From NCBI RefSeq assembly GCF_037023735.1, contig NZ_CP146069.1, positions 2,087,501 through 2,151,500 on the forward strand: a stretch of DNA of 64,000 bases, read 5' to 3'. Numbering within the stretch: position 1 is the stretch's first letter; the number at the start of each line of letters is the position of its first letter. A model generated the notes under the pieces. The model made no database searches and was not told the DNA's origin. It was given only the letters and a program-made list of their open reading frames with translations. Origin of the DNA: Roseovarius sp. S88 (GTDB lineage: Bacteria; Pseudomonadota; Alphaproteobacteria; Rhodobacterales; Rhodobacteraceae). The translations under genes and the position numbers were made by a program. Shown piece after piece: positions 53,914 through 62,928 of the stretch.

Positions 53914-54744
53914 ATGCGCCACACGCTACCACTTGCGCCCCAGTTTTATGTGACGGCCCCACAGCCCTGTCCTTATCTTGAAGGCAGGATGGAGCGAAAG
54001 CTGTTCACGGCGCTGCAAGGGGATGGCGCGCAAAGGCTCAATGACTCCCTTTCAAAACAAGGGTTTCGGCGGTCTCAAAATGTCCTTTATCGCCCTTCAT
54101 GCGCCGATTGCGCAGCCTGTTTATCAGCCCGGATCAACGTGGCGGAACACACGCCCTCACGCAGCCAGCGCCGTACGCTGAAACGTGCAGGCCATCTTGA
54201 GCGTCGAGCCACATCGCCCTGGGCCACCGAAGAGCAGTATGCGCTCTTTCGTCGCTACCTTGAGGATCGCCATGCCACCGGTGGGATGGCCGATATGGAC
54301 AGCTTTGAATTCGCCGCCATGATCGAAGAGACACCCATCCGCACACGCGTAGTGGAATATGTCGAGCCAGAGACCGGAGAGCTTGTGGCGGTATGCCTAA
54401 CGGACGTCTTTGATGACGGAGTTAGCATGGTCTATTCATTCTTTGACACCGACCAGAACGGCACATCTCTGGGCACCTACATCATCCTTGATCATATCCG
54501 CATCGCGCAAGAAGCGGACCTGCCTTATGTCTATCTGGGCTACTGGGTGCCAGGCAGTGACAAGATGGGCTACAAAGCCGGGTTTTCCGGGCTTGAGGTT
54601 TATTCCGGCGGCACCTGGCAGAAAATGCGTGATCCCAAGGATTACGATTCCAAACGCCATCCTCTGTCCAACGATCCCATTGCCGAGCAGGTCGCGAATA
54701 TCTCGCTACCCGATAGCCGCCCGCTGCGGACGCGGCACGAATAA
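53914..54744 (+). CDS. bpt: Leucyl/arginyl-tRNA-protein transferase (Bpt/Ate type)
   Basis: A 276-residue aminoacyl-tRNA-protein transferase that adds leucine to proteins with N-terminal Asp or Glu for the N-degron pathway. [19 protein letters not shown] and the [19 protein letters not shown] block carry the conserved cysteines, and the C-terminal domain has [17 protein letters not shown] and [15 protein letters not shown]. In bacteria this form is Bpt (leucine) rather than eukaryotic Ate1 (arginine). It is followed by a hairpin that also terminates the TRAP operon. Confidence 0.92.
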   Translation: MRHTLPLAPQFYVTAPQPCPYLEGRMERKLFTALQGDGAQRLNDSLSKQGFRRSQNVLYRPSCADCAACLSARINVAEHTPSRSQRRTLKRAGHLERRATSPWATEEQYALFRRYLEDRHATGGMADMDSFEFAAMIEETPIRTRVVEYVEPETGELVAVCLTDVFDDGVSMVYSFFDTDQNGTSLGTYIILDHIRIAQEADLPYVYLGYWVPGSDKMGYKAGFSGLEVYSGGTWQKMRDPKDYDSKRHPLSNDPIAEQVANISLPDSRPLRTRHE

Positions 54745-54760
54745 TCTACCTGCTTCAAAG

Positions 54761-54789
54761 AAAAAGACCGCCCTCCTGAGGCGGCCTTT
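54761..54789. terminator. Bidirectional terminator between bpt and the TRAP permease gene
   Basis: CCGCC (54768-54772) and GGCGG (54780-54784) form a short stem with A-rich sequence on the left (five A, which are five U on the minus strand) and CTTTCTCTT on the right. It sits between the convergent stops of bpt and dctM, so it can serve both strands. The stem is short, so efficiency is uncertain. Confidence 0.65.
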
Positions 54790-54821
54790 CTCTTAGTCTT
54801 GGCCTTTGGTCTTGTCGAGTG

Positions 54822-57176
54822 TTACCGCCCGATCAGATCCGGCAGGATCGTTACAATATCGGGGAAGAACCACAGGATCGCCAGACCCACCACCTGGATC
54901 AGTACGAAAGGCGCCACACCACGGTAGATATGCCCGGTCGTGACTTCCTTCGGCGCGACCCCTCGTAAGTAAAAGAGCGCAAATCCAAAGGGCGGTGTCA
55001 GGAACGAGGTTTGCAGGTTCACCGCGATCATGATGGTCACCCATTTGGGGTCAAACGTGCCGCCATAAATCACCGGCCCGACGATGGGGATCACGATGTA
55101 AATGATCTCCAGAAAGTCGAGGACAAAGCCCAGCACAAAGAGCACCAGCATCACGATCAGGAAGACCTTGAACTCGTTGTCAAAGCTTTTGAGGAATTGC
55201 TGGATATAATGCTCGCCGCCAAATGAGATCACCACGAGGTTCAAAAGCTGCGATCCGATGAGAATGGTAAAGACCATGCTCGTGACCTTGGCCGTCTCGC
55301 GCACCACCGGGGTCAGAACACCGCCTGCAAAGAGCACCCAGCAGGCAAAGAGCAGCCCGAAAAGTGCATAGAGATACGCCGCCTTGGCAAAGAAGAACGC
55401 AACCCAGGTTTCAAAGCTGACATTGGCAACGTTAATGCGCAGATCGAAATTCACCCCGATCAGAATGGCAACAACAATAGCGAAGGTCGCAAAAAGGATG
55501 ATCCGTCCGGAGCGTTCCTCGTCCTTCAGCTTGCGATAGGCTGCCAGCATGATCGCGCCACCTGCGCCCAGAGCAGCGGCGGGTGTTGGATTGGTGATGC
55601 CACCAAGGATCGAGCCAAGCACGGCAATAATGAGAACCAGCGGTGGAAAGACCACGCGGATAAGCTCATTCTGTGCCAGCCGCCCTGCCCCATGCGCGCA
55701 TCCGTATAGGGCCAGCACCGTTGGGATCGCCAATACGAGGAAAGACGCACCCGAGGACATCTGAGGGCCAATGATCAGAATGTCCGCGAGCAATGCCAGC
55801 ACGACCCCAACAGCACCCACCAACAAAGGTTTGGAGCTGGCAGACGGTTTGATGCCGCGCGCCACGGCGAGAACCAGAGCAAAGAGCAGGAACAAGATGG
55901 CGACACCGGTTCCGATCGGCGCGGCATTGGCGATCTTGGACGACAACGCCTCGGCGACCTCTTCCTCGGTCAACTCCTTGGACTGCTGAACGCCACCAGC
56001 CGCATCAATTTCCTCTTGTTCAGCAACTGCCGCATCCCACGCAGCCTGGCCGTGCAACTCGATCATAGATGCCTGACATTCTGGGCTGACATTTGTGCGC
56101 AAGCTGGCCGATTGGCCCTGTGCGCTAAAGCTGTCCACGGTCAGGTCTTGAGATCCGACGATGTTGATTTGTCCCATCAGGATCACACCTGCAATGAGGG
56201 CTGTGGGAACGCCCAAAAACCAGGTGAAGCTTTCCGAGCGTGTGATCGGCTCGGAATTGGTGCTGCCCATTTCCACCGCAGGTGCACGGCTTGGGTTCAC
56301 CAGAGCATAGCCAAAGGCATAGAGCGCATAGAGCAAGGCCAGAAGGATGCCGGGCAACAAAGCCGCCTGGAACAGCGTGCCAACCGAGACAACGGCAGGT
56401 TCACCAAGATAGGTGAGCGCATCAGTGCATCCTGCCTCCTGCGCGCGGTTTTCCTGCGCGACCGAGTACAGATCACCGGCAAGCGTGCCCAGAAGAACGA
56501 TCACAATCGAAGGCGGAATGATCTGCCCCAACGTGCCCGAGGCGGCGATGACGCCAGTGGCAATCTCAGGGCTATAGTTGTTGCGCAACATGGTGGGCAG
56601 GCTCAGCAGCCCCATAGTAACCACGGTTGCCCCCACGATCCCGGTTGAGGCGGCAAGGAAGGCGCCCACGACCACTACCGACACAGCCAGACCACCGGGT
56701 AGCGGGCCAAAGACACGCGCCATTGTGGTCAGAAGGTCGTTGGCGATTTTGGAGCGTTCAAGCGTAATGCCCATCAGAACAAACATCAGAACGGCCAGCA
56801 AAGTCTCAATGGATTGCCCCGCAAAGACGCGTTCGTTCATACGATTGACGACAAAGCTGACGTTGCGATCAAGCGCGGTTTCCCAGCCTTGCGGGAAAAC
56901 AGGCGTGCCTATTCGCGGCAAATCAGGGTGGGTAAAAACGGATATTGTCTCGGCTTTCAACCCTTCTGATAAGAGCACGCGATACGCCTCAGAACCGGTG
57001 TCTATCGCCTGGTGTATGAGCAACCCGGCGCTATCTAGCGCGGCGATAATGCCAAAGGAGATGACCCCGGCCCCACCAATGGCAAAGGCCACTGGGAAGC
57101 CCGAGAGGATACCCCCGAAGAGGCATAGAAATACAATGATCAGGCCGATCTCGACGCCATCAAGTCCAAACAACAT
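54822..57176 (-). CDS. dctM: TRAP transporter large permease DctM, extended form
   Basis: The ion-coupled membrane subunit of a TRAP uptake system, unusually long at 784 residues against about 430 for a standard DctM. The N-terminal permease half (VEIGLIIVFLCLFGGILSGFPVAFAIGG, FLAASTGIVGATVVTMGLL, ASGTLGQIIPPSIV) and the C-terminal half (LGFVLDFLEIIYIVIPIVGPVIY, VNLQTSFLTPPFGFALFYLRG) are complete. Between them is an insert of some 350 residues with a soluble acidic stretch (QSKELTEEEVAEALSSKI) and further hydrophobic segments. This long variant is known in marine Rhodobacteraceae. It is the third gene after dctP and dctQ. Confidence 0.9.
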   Translation of the reverse strand: MLFGLDGVEIGLIIVFLCLFGGILSGFPVAFAIGGAGVISFGIIAALDSAGLLIHQAIDTGSEAYRVLLSEGLKAETISVFTHPDLPRIGTPVFPQGWETALDRNVSFVVNRMNERVFAGQSIETLLAVLMFVLMGITLERSKIANDLLTTMARVFGPLPGGLAVSVVVVGAFLAASTGIVGATVVTMGLLSLPTMLRNNYSPEIATGVIAASGTLGQIIPPSIVIVLLGTLAGDLYSVAQENRAQEAGCTDALTYLGEPAVVSVGTLFQAALLPGILLALLYALYAFGYALVNPSRAPAVEMGSTNSEPITRSESFTWFLGVPTALIAGVILMGQINIVGSQDLTVDSFSAQGQSASLRTNVSPECQASMIELHGQAAWDAAVAEQEEIDAAGGVQQSKELTEEEVAEALSSKIANAAPIGTGVAILFLLFALVLAVARGIKPSASSKPLLVGAVGVVLALLADILIIGPQMSSGASFLVLAIPTVLALYGCAHGAGRLAQNELIRVVFPPLVLIIAVLGSILGGITNPTPAAALGAGGAIMLAAYRKLKDEERSGRIILFATFAIVVAILIGVNFDLRINVANVSFETWVAFFFAKAAYLYALFGLLFACWVLFAGGVLTPVVRETAKVTSMVFTILIGSQLLNLVVISFGGEHYIQQFLKSFDNEFKVFLIVMLVLFVLGFVLDFLEIIYIVIPIVGPVIYGGTFDPKWVTIMIAVNLQTSFLTPPFGFALFYLRGVAPKEVTTGHIYRGVAPFVLIQVVGLAILWFFPDIVTILPDLIGR

Positions 57177-57192
57177 CTAGGCCTCCACCGTC

Positions 57193-57237
57193 ACGTTTTC
57201 GAACCGCAAAACCGGTTCCCACTTTTGCTGAAAACGT
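57193..57237. repeat. Palindromic intergenic repeat unit between dctQ and dctM
   Basis: The ends ACGTTTTC (57193-57200) and GAAAACGT (57230-57237) are an 8-bp inverted repeat around an inner GAACCGCAAAACCGGTTC segment and a CCCACTTTTGC block. It fills the 65-base gap between dctQ and dctM. The inner ACCGGTTCCCACTTTTGCTG sequence is, from memory, a widespread intergenic element of alphaproteobacteria. In an operon it may stabilise or process the mRNA. Confidence 0.6.
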
Positions 57238-57241
57238 TCCA

Positions 57242-58132
57242 TCAGTGCGTCCCCTCATAGGCTTCTTCACCTTCCCCAAGGCTGTCCTTGTCGAGGTATT
57301 TTCCTTCACTTTCCTCGCCTTCTTTCCATTCAAGGTAAGAGCGATAGAAAAATGCGATGGCGTGGATAAAGACCATGCCGGCAAACGCCACCATGAGAAT
57401 TTTGAATAGGAAATAGGCATTGAAGCCGTTCGGGCTAAAGCCGATTGTTTCCACGTTCCAGCGCACCGCCTTGGCCTTGAGCATCAGGCGATCGAGCGTA
57501 TCAGAGGCCGACGGTTTCGGCGTGATCAGGTGGCGCCACATGAAGTACCAGCCATACATCCAGACCAGCACGGCAGTGGGCAACATGAAGATAATGCTAC
57601 CTGTCATGTCGATGATCTTTTTCGTCCGGAATTTTACCCCGGCATAGAACAGGTCAACACGCACATGCCCACCCTGCACAAAGGTGTAGGTACAACACAG
57701 CGCCACGACCATAGCGTTGTGCAGTTTAAGCATTTCGGCCCACCAGCTGATGTCAAAGGCCAGTTCGATGCCAAGACCAAAAGAGATGTCAGGGCGCACA
57801 AAAATGCGCTGAATAAAGACGATGACGATCTGCTGCAGCACCATGATCAGGCCGGCCCAGGCAAAGAGGCGGCCCACCACGTTGGCAAAACCTTCCATCA
57901 CCCTTACGCAGCCCCACATGAAGCTGTTTTTCCACAGCCCGATGCCGGTCATGATCAAAATCGCCGTGAAGACGACGAAGAAAAACTCGACCGATCCACC
58001 GTAATAGACGAAGCGCATGATCGCTTCTTTGTCAGACCAGTTCAGCCAGCTTGCCGGATGTGTGATCGCATATGCGAAATTATAAAAGGCAAGCGCGATA
58101 TTCTGGAAAAACCAGACGATTGCGTCCAGCAT
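57242..58132 (-). CDS. dctQ: TRAP transporter small permease DctQ
   Basis: The small membrane subunit that links the binding protein to DctM. At 296 residues it is longer than usual (about 170), with about six hydrophobic segments. The family core lies in FANVVGRLFAWAGLIMVLQQIVIVFIQR, and ALCCTYTFVQGGHVRVDLFYAGV is the DctQ signature (VRVD). Extra N- and C-terminal segments match the long DctQ that pairs with extended DctM. It lies 96 bases after dctP, with a hairpin between. Confidence 0.88.
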   Translation of the reverse strand: MLDAIVWFFQNIALAFYNFAYAITHPASWLNWSDKEAIMRFVYYGGSVEFFFVVFTAILIMTGIGLWKNSFMWGCVRVMEGFANVVGRLFAWAGLIMVLQQIVIVFIQRIFVRPDISFGLGIELAFDISWWAEMLKLHNAMVVALCCTYTFVQGGHVRVDLFYAGVKFRTKKIIDMTGSIIFMLPTAVLVWMYGWYFMWRHLITPKPSASDTLDRLMLKAKAVRWNVETIGFSPNGFNAYFLFKILMVAFAGMVFIHAIAFFYRSYLEWKEGEESEGKYLDKDSLGEGEEAYEGTH

Positions 58133-58182
58133 TTGTCCCCACGCCTTTTGTTATGTGATCGTTTGCCGATCTTAACCTGAGT

Positions 58183-58208
58183 GACCGGGCCTAAAGCAAG
58201 GCCCGGTC
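58183..58208. promoter_or_regulatory. Strong intercistronic hairpin between dctP and dctQ
   Basis: GACCGGGCC (58183-58191) and GGCCCGGTC (58200-58208) make a perfect 9-bp stem with an eight-base loop. On the minus strand no T run follows, so it is not a full terminator of the operon. It likely protects dctP mRNA 3' ends or attenuates transcription, giving more binding protein than permease. Confidence 0.75.
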
Positions 58209-58228
58209 TAAGTTTTCTGTTTTTCCGA

Positions 58229-59311
58229 CTAGGCCAGAACGCGGTCGCGCTGGTTGCGGTACGCGCTGATCGACTGTGTCAGCCAGCCAGAGGACGCCTT
58301 CATCGAGTCGCGGTAATCATTGAAGATCTCCGCGAAAAGCTCGTCGCCCATGAATTCGTCATAGACCTGCTGCGACGCGGTGCCCATGGCATCCCAAACT
58401 GAATCCGGGAATTCCAGAACGTTCACACCACCGGCTTTCAGACGCTCAAGCGCCGCACCGTTGTTCATCAGGAACTGGCTGAGGTTCCACACGTTGGCGT
58501 GGCCTGCTGCAATCTCGATGGCCGACTGGTGCGCTGGCGCCAGGCTCTCAAACACTTCGCGGTTTGTCGCGAGCGACAGACCCGCCGCCGGCTCATGGAA
58601 GCCCGCAGTGTAGTAGAACTTTGTGATTTCCTGGAAACCGGCTTTTTCGTCCGCCCAAGGGCCAATCCACTCGGTTCCGTCAATCGCACCAGAGGCTAGC
58701 GCCTGGTACACTTCCGCACCTGGCAGGTTCTGAACCGATGCACCCATGTAACCCAGAGCTTTGCCGCCCAGGCCAGGCATACGGAATTTCAGACCGTTGA
58801 AGTCTTCAGGGCCTTTGATTTCCTTGGCGAACCAGCCGCCCGCCTGTGTGCCGGTGTTCCCCGCCAGGAAGGATTTCAGGCCAAAGATTTCACCCAGCTT
58901 GTCATGCATCGCCTGACCGTTGCCGTGGTAGTACCAGTTGTTCAGCTCGGTCGCTGTCATACCAAAGGGCACACCTGTGAAGAAGGCAAACCCTGGATGC
59001 TGACTGACGAAGTAGTAGTCAGCGGCGTGATACATATCGGCCTGACCGGCGGTCACGGCATCAAACACTTCAAAGGCGCCAACCAGCTCTCCTGCGGCTT
59101 TCACTTCGATAGTCAACGTGCCATCGGTCATAGCGTTGATGTTGTCAGCGCATTTTTGTGCGGCATCAAACACACCCGCCAGACCACGGCCCCAGCTGGT
59201 CACCATGGTCAGGGTCCGGTTGCCCTGAGCGTAAGCCGGTGCTGCCAGCGATGTCGCGGCGGCGGCCGAGCCACCCAGAGCTGTATTTTTCAGAAAAGAA
59301 CGACGATCCAT
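58229..59311 (-). CDS. dctP: TRAP transporter substrate-binding protein, TAT-exported (TakP-like)
   Basis: A 360-residue periplasmic binding protein. The signal MDRRSFLKNTALGGSAAAATS has a twin-arginine motif and ends at APAYA. The mature part resembles the TakP/DctP class: YYFVSQHPGFAFFTGVPFGM, GNTGTQAGGWFAKEI, the ligand-contact IDGTEWIGPWADEK and the dimer-type C-terminal helix. Relatives bind 2-oxo acids, mannitol or lactate through calcium or cation bridges; the ligand here is unknown. It is first in the operon with dctQ and dctM, and divergent from a sensor kinase that may detect the same ligand. Confidence 0.92.
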   Translation of the reverse strand: MDRRSFLKNTALGGSAAAATSLAAPAYAQGNRTLTMVTSWGRGLAGVFDAAQKCADNINAMTDGTLTIEVKAAGELVGAFEVFDAVTAGQADMYHAADYYFVSQHPGFAFFTGVPFGMTATELNNWYYHGNGQAMHDKLGEIFGLKSFLAGNTGTQAGGWFAKEIKGPEDFNGLKFRMPGLGGKALGYMGASVQNLPGAEVYQALASGAIDGTEWIGPWADEKAGFQEITKFYYTAGFHEPAAGLSLATNREVFESLAPAHQSAIEIAAGHANVWNLSQFLMNNGAALERLKAGGVNVLEFPDSVWDAMGTASQQVYDEFMGDELFAEIFNDYRDSMKASSGWLTQSISAYRNQRDRVLA

Positions 59312-59535
59312 ATGGTATATCCTCCCAAGTCAATGAATGCGCCAGAGACGTCGAGGTCTCGGCGCGGATCGTTGCAAGTGCGCGGACCCTAGCGCGCGAT
59401 TCGGATTATTGGAATACCGACTACTACGTAGCGCGATCAACATTCTGCCCGTTTTCAACGTTTTCAGAGGCGCTCTTGCCCTGTTTTTCAGCAAATTTAC
59501 TGGGCAACGCGGTCGATTCGATTTAACGATTCGGT

Positions 59536-60963
59536 ATGGGATTGGAGCGTTTTCGCATTCATCTGAACTATGGTCAGAAGCTTTTTCTGACAGCCACGCT
59601 GCCGCTGATCATCGCGGCGGTGACGATATCTGTTCTGGTGACGTTGCAATCACGGCAACTGGCCGAGCGCGAAATCCGCAACTTGGAACAACAGCTCATT
59701 ACCGCCAAACGCGATGAGTTGAAGAACTATCTGTCGATTGCACGTACGGCGATCATCAACATCTACGGTCGAGCCGCACCAGATGATGAAGAGGCCAAGC
59801 TTGCGGTGACGCAAATCCTGGCGGGTATGGTCTATGGGCAGGACGGATATTTCTTCGTTTACGATTATGAAGGCAACAACCTCGTCAGTCCCCGTCGGAC
59901 TGAATTGATAGGCCGCAACTGGACCGGGCTTGAAGATGCGTTTGGCACGGGTATCACCGACGAAATCATACGTCTCGCGCGCTCTGGCGGCGGATATCAC
60001 AGCTATGAGTGGACCAAGCCTTCTACGGGCGAAAAGGCGCAGATGGTGACCTATACAATTGGCCTGCAGGACTGGCGGTGGGCCATTGGCACAGGCGTGT
60101 TTATTGATGATGTCACCGCCACCGTGAATGCCGCCAAGGCTGATGTCGAGACGCGCATTCGCAAGACATTCCTGTATATCGGCGCGCTGACGCTGGCCGC
60201 TCTTTTGGTCGTCTTTGCCTCGGGCCTCTTCATTAACATTCGTGAACGCCGTTTGGCCGACGCAAAGCTCAAGAAGCTGACCCAGCGGGTGTTTGACGCA
60301 CAGGAAGAAGAGCGCGGACGCGTTGCGCGTGAATTGCATGACGGGATTAGTCAGATCTTGGTGGGTGTGCGGTATGCTTTGGATAGCGCCCGGCGCCGCT
60401 TTGCGTCTGGTGATGAGCAGGCAAGCGAGACGCTTGATAAAGGCATCGAAAATCTCTCCGGTGCCATTCAGGAGGTCCGCCGCATCAGCCGTGATCTGCG
60501 TCCCGGTGTGCTGGATGATCTGGGGCTTGGCCCGGCCTTGAAATCCCTCGTCGAGGATTTCGGCACACGCACCGGACTTCAGACAGATTTCAAAACTGTC
60601 CCTTTCCGCAACCGCCTCGACAAAGACGCCAAGACGGCCCTCTACCGCGTTGCGCAAGAGGCGCTGACCAATGTCGAACGCCATGCGGGTGCAGGCCGTG
60701 TCACCGTCGAGGTGCGCGGTCATGCCAAGGGAGCCACATTGCGCATCGCCGATGATGGTCATGGGCTGGACCATTCCCAAACCAACGCCACCCCATCGAG
60801 CGGCCTGGGCCTGCGCAATATGCAAGAGCGTATCGAACAGCTCGACGGCACTCTGCGTGTTTTGTCGAGCAAAACCGGCACCGTTATTGAAGCCACCGTT
60901 CCTCTGTCACACCTGTTGCCCCCGCAGGAAGGCACAGAGCCAGAAACAAAGGCCAGCGCATGA
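59536..60963 (+). CDS. Sensor histidine kinase with periplasmic Cache domain (NarL-partner class)
   Basis: A 475-residue membrane kinase. TM1 (LFLTATLPLIIAAVTISVLVT) and TM2 (FLYIGALTLAALLVVFASGLF) enclose a single Cache sensing domain, with GMVYGQDGYFFVYDYEGNNLV and WRWAIGTGVFIDDV. The kinase core is of the HisKA_3 class: EERGRVARELHDGISQIL (His268), followed by YRVAQEALTNVERHAGA and the ATP lid GLGLRNMQERIE. The ATG overlaps nothing upstream; 224 bases separate it from dctP on the other strand. It overlaps the response regulator gene, so the pair is coupled and likely controls the TRAP genes. Confidence 0.93.
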   Translation: MGLERFRIHLNYGQKLFLTATLPLIIAAVTISVLVTLQSRQLAEREIRNLEQQLITAKRDELKNYLSIARTAIINIYGRAAPDDEEAKLAVTQILAGMVYGQDGYFFVYDYEGNNLVSPRRTELIGRNWTGLEDAFGTGITDEIIRLARSGGGYHSYEWTKPSTGEKAQMVTYTIGLQDWRWAIGTGVFIDDVTATVNAAKADVETRIRKTFLYIGALTLAALLVVFASGLFINIRERRLADAKLKKLTQRVFDAQEEERGRVARELHDGISQILVGVRYALDSARRRFASGDEQASETLDKGIENLSGAIQEVRRISRDLRPGVLDDLGLGPALKSLVEDFGTRTGLQTDFKTVPFRNRLDKDAKTALYRVAQEALTNVERHAGAGRVTVEVRGHAKGATLRIADDGHGLDHSQTNATPSSGLGLRNMQERIEQLDGTLRVLSSKTGTVIEATVPLSHLLPPQEGTEPETKASA

Positions 60964-61610
60964 CCGCACCCGTTCCAATTCGCATTGCCATTGTTGATGA
61001 CCACCCCATGGTCGCCGAGGGCATTCAGGCCATTCTCGAAAGCTATGACGATATCGAGGTGATCGCGACCCTCTCGACCGGTCAGGATATCATCGATCAA
61101 AGTGAGAGTTTAGATCCCGATGTCATTCTGCTTGACCTCAACATGCCGGGTATCGGCGGGCTGAGTACAACAGAGATGTTGCTCGAACGCCGCCCCGATA
61201 TGCGTATCCTCATTCTGAGCATGCATGACAGTCCTGAATACATCTCATCGGCTCTGAGCCACGGGGCCATGGGCTATGTGCTCAAGGATGTGCCCACCGA
61301 AGAGATCAAGCAGGCCATCGACACGGTCATGCGCGGTGAACGGTATTTATGCACCGGAGCGGAAGGGTCGCTCAATCCGGATGGCTCGGATGCCCGAGAA
61401 CAATTGACCAATCGCGAACAAACAATCCTGCTGCAACTGGCCCAGGGCAAGTCGAACAAGGAGGTCGCTCTGGAACTTGATATCTCGGTGCGCACGGTGG
61501 AAACACATCGCAAGAACATCAAGCGCAAGCTTGGTATCTCCTCAACGGCTGGTCTGACGCGCTACGCTTTGGAGCATGGCGTATTGCAGGGCACTGGGGT
61601 GTCTCTCTGA
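60960..61610 (+). CDS. Response regulator, LuxR/NarL class
   Basis: A 216-residue regulator with a receiver domain (IAIVDDHPMVAEGI; phosphoacceptor Asp59 in DVILLDLNMPG; KDVPTEEIKQAI) and a LuxR-type DNA-binding domain (LTNREQTILLQLAQGKSNKEVA, VRTVETHRKNIKRKLGIS). It starts in the stop of the kinase gene (ATGA) and its stop overlaps the ATG of the next gene. Targets probably include the divergent dctPQM operon, by position. Confidence 0.94.
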   Translation: MTAPVPIRIAIVDDHPMVAEGIQAILESYDDIEVIATLSTGQDIIDQSESLDPDVILLDLNMPGIGGLSTTEMLLERRPDMRILILSMHDSPEYISSALSHGAMGYVLKDVPTEEIKQAIDTVMRGERYLCTGAEGSLNPDGSDAREQLTNREQTILLQLAQGKSNKEVALELDISVRTVETHRKNIKRKLGISSTAGLTRYALEHGVLQGTGVSL

Positions 61611-62896
61611 TGCGGAAAGACTGCTACGGCAACACCATCACGACCTCATCCGATGCCGCGCGGGATGCGTATGACACAGGCATTCAGCTTTTTCTGAGCG
61701 GCAACTACGGCACGGTCGAGGCTTTCTCTGACGCCGTTGCAGCTGACCCTGGATTTGCCTTGGGCCACGCCGCCTTCGCACGAGCACAGATGATGGCCGC
61801 GCAGATGGACGCCGCCAAAACCTCTGTGGCCACCGCCATGTCTCTGACCAAGGGCGTCACAGCGCGTGAGGCGGCCCATGTCGCCGCGTTTGACATGCTG
61901 CTTGCGGGCAAACCGGCCCAGACCCGGCGCATGGTGGAAGAGCATGTGCGCAGCTACCCGCGCGATGTGCTGGCTGCTCAGATGTGCACCAATGTCTTTG
62001 GCCTCATCGGTTTTTCCGGTGAGGTGGGCCGCGAAGCCGCCCTTCTGGCCTATACCAACGCGCTTTTGCCGCATTACGGCGAGGACTGGTGGATGATGTC
62101 GATGCATGCCCTCTCGCTCTGCGAAACCGGACAGACCGATGCGTCCATCATGCTCATGGAAAAGTCCCTTGCGATTGAGCCGCGCAACGCAAACGGGTCG
62201 CATTTCAAAGCGCATGCGCAATACGAGGCAGGCGAAACTGCTGCGGGCCGGGCTTATCTGGCGAAATGGATGCCGGATTATGATGATCGGTCTGTTCTGC
62301 ACAGCCACCTCAGTTGGCATCAAGCACTTTGGGCGCTGGCCGATGGCGATGAAAAGGCGCTCTGGTCCGTTGTGGACAGCGCCGTCGCGCCAGGTGGGGC
62401 CAAGGGTTTGCCAATCAACGTGCTAACAGACACAGCAGCGATCTATCACCGTGCTGATCTGGCTGGCTTACCTGTAGCACCAGAGCGTTGGAGCGCTTTG
62501 AGCGACTACGCCGCGCAATTCTTTCCCGAAACTGGCCAGAGCTTTGCCGATCTGCACGCCGCGCTCAGCCACGCCATGGCCGGTGAAGGCGAGCGGCTTG
62601 CCTATATCGCAGAGACTGCCAAAGGGTTCGCCGGAGATCTGGTGCGGCCGATTGCGCGTGCGTTCAAAGCGATTGCGCATGAAAACTGGCCTGACGCTCT
62701 GGATGACCTTACACCTGTGATGGCCACGCATGAGCGCCTGGGCGGTAGCCGCGCACAGCGGGATTTGCTGGAACTCACCTATGTGAATGTCCTCATGCGC
62801 CTTAATCGCATTGATGAGGCCAAACGCACGCTTGCTCTGCGCCGCCCGGAACTGGCAAAATCCCCGCCACTGGCCATACTGCAAAGCGCAGCATAA
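61610..62896 (+). CDS. TPR protein of the TTC38 type
   Basis: A 428-residue soluble protein made of helical TPR-like repeats, similar in outline to the TTC38 family (named after a human protein of unknown function). Helical pairs are visible at FLSGNYGTVEAFSDAVAADPG, GHAAFARAQMMAAQMDAAK, HALSLCETGQTDASIMLMEK and HAQYEAGETAAGRAYL; GEDWWMMSMHA and LSWHQALWALADGD are typical of that family. No enzyme motif is seen. It is coupled to the two-component genes (ATG over the TGA) and precedes the agmatinase-like gene by 32 bases, which suggests one pathway. Confidence 0.8.
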   Translation: MRKDCYGNTITTSSDAARDAYDTGIQLFLSGNYGTVEAFSDAVAADPGFALGHAAFARAQMMAAQMDAAKTSVATAMSLTKGVTAREAAHVAAFDMLLAGKPAQTRRMVEEHVRSYPRDVLAAQMCTNVFGLIGFSGEVGREAALLAYTNALLPHYGEDWWMMSMHALSLCETGQTDASIMLMEKSLAIEPRNANGSHFKAHAQYEAGETAAGRAYLAKWMPDYDDRSVLHSHLSWHQALWALADGDEKALWSVVDSAVAPGGAKGLPINVLTDTAAIYHRADLAGLPVAPERWSALSDYAAQFFPETGQSFADLHAALSHAMAGEGERLAYIAETAKGFAGDLVRPIARAFKAIAHENWPDALDDLTPVMATHERLGGSRAQRDLLELTYVNVLMRLNRIDEAKRTLALRRPELAKSPPLAILQSAA

Positions 62897-62928
62897 GCTA
62901 AACCGGCAAACAGCCCAGGAGGCCCCTT

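Noticed and set aside
59650-60825. 391-residue minus-strand frame opposite the histidine kinase
   Set aside because: Antisense to clear kinase motifs; arises from high GC third positions. No domain is recognisable.
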